From positions 310,001 to 374,000 of the forward strand of contig JAEUBA010000020.1 in assembly GCA_018257865.1 (NCBI GenBank): 64,000 bases of DNA. Direction: 5' to 3'. This stretch comes from Stereocaulon alpinum. Its lineage: Eukaryota; Ascomycota; Lecanoromycetes; Lecanorales; Stereocaulaceae. The stretch's first letter is position 1; each line of letters begins with the position of its first letter. The notes below the pieces were generated by a model. That model had not been told where the DNA came from. It did no database searches and was given only the letters and a program-made list of their open reading frames with translations. Shown here in pieces: positions 60,582 through 64,000 of this stretch. The position numbers and the translations under genes are program-made.

Positions 60582-61747
60582 TCAAATGCCTTTGGTCTCG
60601 CCAGGCCTGAAAACATACTTCAGGGCAGATGCCTTTCCCGTTTTCAGATTTTCTAGAATCGTAGGCACAGCCCTCAAGCCTCCAGGGACTACGTGGTATG
60701 GATGACTTTTGAGCCACCCATCTTCCATCCCTCTACCAAAAGTTTGCATCATAACAAACCCAAAATCACGGGCACCAGGCTTATCATCTAAACTTCCCTG
60801 CAAATCAGTAATCATGACTAAATCCGCTTTCTTCTCTTCTGGCAGCCGAAGATCCGTCAAAGGTAAGACATGTGCCAACTTTCCCCCGGGTCGTAGGAAC
60901 CTAATACAGATTTCCGAGCTATCGTTCCCAGAAAAGGCGTCCAAGGCGGCCCTAACATGTGTGAAGCCTCCAGCCTTGGTCAAAGCAGATTGTATGCCAG
61001 CTTCAAGGCCCACGCGCCCGTGTCGATAGTCGACAACAGCATCACCCCTCATTGGATCTAGGAGTGAGCTTACGTAGCTACAGCCAGCACCAGCAACTGC
61101 AATGATAGGATGAAGGTTGGACTGCGCACAAAGTTTGATGGCAAAGGCGCCTACAGCAGACGAACCCCCATAGATGAGCAAAGGAGTTGAAGTTGAAGCA
61201 GGACACCATGGCTGTGGAAGTTTGAGAGTGCGGTAAAGAGCTAGCGATGCGGTGAGGGCTGCCAAGGGAACAGTAGCGGCTTCTAGAAATATATTTCAGG
61301 CTCCAAGCAGCTAATCTCAGGGTATCTGGAATACTGACCTTCAAAGCTTGTGGAAGAAGGCAGATGGCTGGTATTGTATGACCAAGCAAGTGCATATTCG
61401 GCGTAGCTTCCATGAGGGGTGTGGACCTGATGGAAAGCAAATACACGATCGCCAACCTTGCAGCCAAAGTCTAAGTACCCGTGTGCTAATTATATGATTT
61501 GGTGAACATTTTCAGAAGTTCTTGCACATACCCTAAACCCTCTTACGTCTTCACCAATCTCATAGACCGTACCAGCAAGGTCATCTCCCATGTTGATTGG
61601 TAGTTCCAGTGCCCACCATGTCTTCCAATCTTTGGGATTCGTGCCGGATACTTCGACTTTGATCACGATTTGACCCTTATTGGCGCGAGGGATCGGAGAG
61701 TCGACCATCTCCGTCCGTGGACCTTCATTGACAAGGATCTCCTTCAT
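60582..61747 (-). CDS. Zinc-less MDR dehydrogenase / trans-enoyl-reductase-like
   Basis: NADPH-dependent medium-chain dehydrogenase/reductase of the quinone-oxidoreductase type; relatives include stand-alone enoyl reductases of polyketide clusters. Exons in coding order 61747-61528, 61470-61339 and 61282-60582 give 350 residues, normal for the family. The GroES-like half includes VSGTNPKDWKTWW, GDDLAGTVYEIGEDV and VGDRVFAFHQVHTPHGSYAEY. The Rossmann half has AATVPLAALTASLALYRTL and IYGGSSAVGAFAIKL. The first donor is weak (GTGCAA, giving FRVYFGCKVGDRV); a stronger GTATGT 4 nt upstream would break the frame, so this junction needs transcript support. I start at MKEILVNEGP rather than 99 bp upstream because the extra residues look untranslated. 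Confidence 0.82.
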
Positions 61748-62148
61748 TTCTGAAGAGCTCTGATAAGATGTTTGCTTGGGATTTCCAGGCGTTGAATAAG
61801 TAGCGTAGAATGGGTGACTGGCAGTGCGAGGCAAACACGGCCACATGGAGAACGGCTTAGCAAGCTAGCGATAAGCTGTGTCAACGCAACCATACGGTTC
61901 TCGGACGTGACATACGGCGGAACTTTCTCCTTTGGTGACGGGCATGATAGTGGCCGCATTTCGGATTGGGTGGGGTGAGCTACAGGTCCGAGGCCCCGGG
62001 TCGCACCAGAATGTGTCGCCTGACAGCTGCCTTGTGTGCTGGCGTCACGGACTCCTGGGCTGTTATAATCCGCCGATTGAAGTACTAAATCGTGTTTTTA
62101 GGCTCGTCAACATCTTACAAACTAACACACGAACACACGGTAGTAGCC
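61748..62148. promoter_or_regulatory. Shared divergent promoter of MDR and SDR genes
   Basis: 401 bp between two divergent start codons, so the MDR and SDR genes can share control elements. It contains near-symmetric GC motifs (gtccgaggccccgggtcg near 61985) but nothing I can name as a factor site. Confidence 0.4.
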
Positions 62149-63319
62149 ATGACTAGCAAAACTAGCTTCGGCGAGAAAACGGAAGCTGCAGAGGTAGTTT
62201 CGACCTTTCCTGGTTCAATCAAAGGCAAAATCAGTAAGCAACCCTCTGCCTTCCTAAGGCCGTTCCAGGCTCATCAAGTACACGATTGACATTCATCCTC
62301 CTGCAAATCAGTCCTTATCACTGGCGTTGGCCCAAATGGACTCGGAGCGACTCTTGCGCTGAGTCTGGCTTCTCAAGACCCTGCCCTTCTGATCCTGACT
62401 GGTCGTACTCTAAGCAAAGTCTACACCATCACGCAGTCGATCGCTGAAGAGTACCCAAATGTCACAACTCGTGTCCTTGAGATGGATCTTTCTTCATTTG
62501 ATTCAGTTCGTCGGGCTGCCAATGAAGTCATTGCCTATAAAGAACAACGTATCGACATCTTGATCAATAACGCTGGGGTCATGAATATACCCGAGCGTCA
62601 AGCTAGCACCGACGGCTTCGAGATGCATTTGGCGACGAACTATCTGGGCGCTTACCTGTTCACTATGAACATCATGGGAAAGCTGACTGCTTCCGGAAAA
62701 GGACGGATCGTGAACGTAGGGAGCAACGGATATGTCTTCTCTCCCTTCCGGTTCGCAGACTACAACTTCGAAGGCAATGCACTCCCAGACAATGAGAAGC
62801 CGCCAAAAGAGCTATGTGAGCAATACGGGCTACCTTGGTCATTGAATTACACTCCCACGATTGCCTACGGCCAGAGCAAGACGGCTGTGATACTATTCAC
62901 AGTCCAGCTGGCTAGGCTATACAAAGACGGGGTTATCACGGCAGTCTGTGTACATCCAGGAGGTATATCGTTACTTATGGCCGTGATTAGAATCAAGTGA
63001 CTAAATCGATTGCCAGCTATCGCCACCGACCTTTGGCGTCAGATGCCAAAAGAGAACGCTGAGCAGCTATTCACCGTGATGCCCATGAAGACTATGTCCC
63101 AGGGAACAAGTACGATTCTTGTAGCTGCCCTCGATCCAAAGCTTGAAGGTTAGAAAGGACCCAATCTCCTTAGATGCTCTACTGATATTTGACTAAGGGT
63201 CTTCGGGTCTCTACCTTGCAGACTGCCAACCTTGTCCGGTCCTAGACTTTGCAAAGGATGACAATTTTGCTGGGAAGCTTTGGGAATTGAGCAAGGCCTT
63301 GACCGCCAAACCTGTCTAG
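62149..63319 (+). CDS. Short-chain dehydrogenase/reductase (SDR)
   Basis: NAD(P)-dependent oxidoreductase of the retinol-dehydrogenase-like SDR group. Exons 62149-62233, 62312-62962, 63017-63148 and 63198-63319 give 329 residues; introns 78, 54 and 49 bp. The cofactor loop TGVGPNGLG (32-40) follows ILI; NNAG is at 114-117, the catalytic Ser in VNVGSNGYV (~166), and Tyr214/Lys218 in AYGQSK. The C-terminal SSGLYLADCQ is typical of fungal members and decides the last acceptor (GACTAAG at 63197 rather than TTGCAG at 63221). The substrate is unknown. Divergent from the MDR gene. Confidence 0.88.
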
Positions 63320-63503
63320 CCCAATGTATGACTTTTCATGCGGCACTAGTTGCCGAACACAACACCTCAATTATTAGGTCCAAATTCTATTGTACCTCAC
63401 ATCTAGTTTCATCAATCTTCTCATCCCAATCGTGTATACTAACAACGTACGTACATGGCACCTACTCATCCGAAGTGTGTCTATGTGTGTCACAAAAAAT
63501 AGA

Positions 63504-63995
63504 CTAAAGATTCGTCTGCGTATCCTTGAGTGAGCCATTCGAACCGCCGACGTGCTTCTCTTGCTTCCTTGAATGACCAGCGATGCGTTCGACAAAAACA
63601 TCATCCATCTCGAGAGGTACCCGAAGTAGATCCTCCCGTGTCAGAGCGCTTGCAACCTTCAGAAAATGGTCAGACTGAAGATGCACGTTCAAGGCGCTCT
63701 GACCAACGTATCTTGAACACTTTATCAGCTGTGTTTAGAGCACTGTGTATTGCATCTTGGAGTACTTTTCATGCAGTATTATGCTAGGAACGGCCTTGCT
63801 CCTGGTCTGAGTGTACACATTATAGATTTCACATCCCTCCTCCCGTGTGACCACAGCATCTGATAGATCTGAGAACAGCTGCTTGACCTGAGGCAGTGTC
63901 GTCAGAGCACGAGCTTACAGTCGTGATGGCAAACAAGAATGGTTCACACGTACTCTCGCTACCTTGTCAGCCTTGGGGTGCAGAACCCCAATCAT
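63504..63995 (-). CDS. ABM-domain (antibiotic biosynthesis monooxygenase-like) protein, possibly partial at its 5' end
   Basis: Exons in coding order 63995-63954, 63887-63744 and 63698-63504 give 126 residues, starting MIGVLHPKADKVARVKQLF; introns are 66 and 45 bp. The ferredoxin-like ABM pattern is visible: a strand, a helix with KQLFSDLSDAV, EEGCEIYNVY, then ILHEKYSKMQYTSALNVHLQ followed by SDHF. ABM proteins are small dimeric cofactor-free oxygenases or cyclases, often found in secondary-metabolite clusters. The ATG lies 5 bp from the window end, so an upstream exon may be missing. It converges on the SDR gene. Confidence 0.65.
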
Positions 63996-64000
63996 TTCGA

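Noticed and set aside
63198..63221. Later acceptor (ttgcag at 63221) for the last SDR exon
   Set aside because: It keeps frame but removes the conserved SSGLYLADCQ segment; the acceptor at 63197 retains it.
1..64000. CRISPR array, bacterial operons or phage genes
   Set aside because: No regularly spaced repeats or prokaryotic gene organisation; the window is clearly fungal nuclear DNA.

Overview
This is 64 kb from the nuclear genome of a filamentous ascomycete (Pezizomycotina, probably a dothideomycete; the class is an inference). The signs are short GT-AG introns of about 45-65 bp with TGCTAAC/CTAAT-type branch sites, several multi-exon housekeeping genes, STAND (NLR-like) genes, and a block of TpA-rich DNA typical of repeat-induced point mutation (RIP). 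I rebuilt the spliced genes by hand; all exon sums are in frame, but no transcript data were available.

Layout. (1) 1-2.7 kb: decayed coding fragments. (2) 2.9-11.7 kb, conserved core: EDC4/Ge-1-like decapping scaffold (+), complex I subunit NDUFA8 (-), nucleoporin NUP57/Nup54 (+) and a tiny four-exon TOM5 gene (-). (3) 11.8-16.3 kb: a 163-bp MULE-type MITE, a single-pass membrane protein and mostly empty DNA. (4) 16.35-49.7 kb, accessory island: a hydrolase-NACHT-WD40 STAND gene (-), an 11.4-kb RIP-mutated Ty1/Copia element with a Tad1-like LINE nested in it, a gene-poor stretch with a frameshifted pseudogene, a 2173-residue NACHT-TPR-like STAND gene (+) and a Helo-like-NACHT STAND gene (-). 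(5) 50.3-54.7 kb, core again: IWS1/Spn1 (+) and a CTL-family choline-transporter-like protein (-). (6) 55.8-64 kb: five oxidative or tailoring enzymes in a row, namely cytochrome P450 (-), secreted BBE-like FAD oxidoreductase (+), MDR dehydrogenase (-), SDR (+) and an ABM-domain protein (-) that runs to the window edge.

How it fits together. The core genes act in mRNA decay, respiration, nuclear transport, mitochondrial import and transcription elongation, and share no pathway. The two notable accessory units are the STAND/transposon island, a plausible non-self-recognition locus, and the right-end enzyme group, which looks like the tailoring part of a small metabolic gene cluster whose backbone gene, if there is one, lies outside the window.
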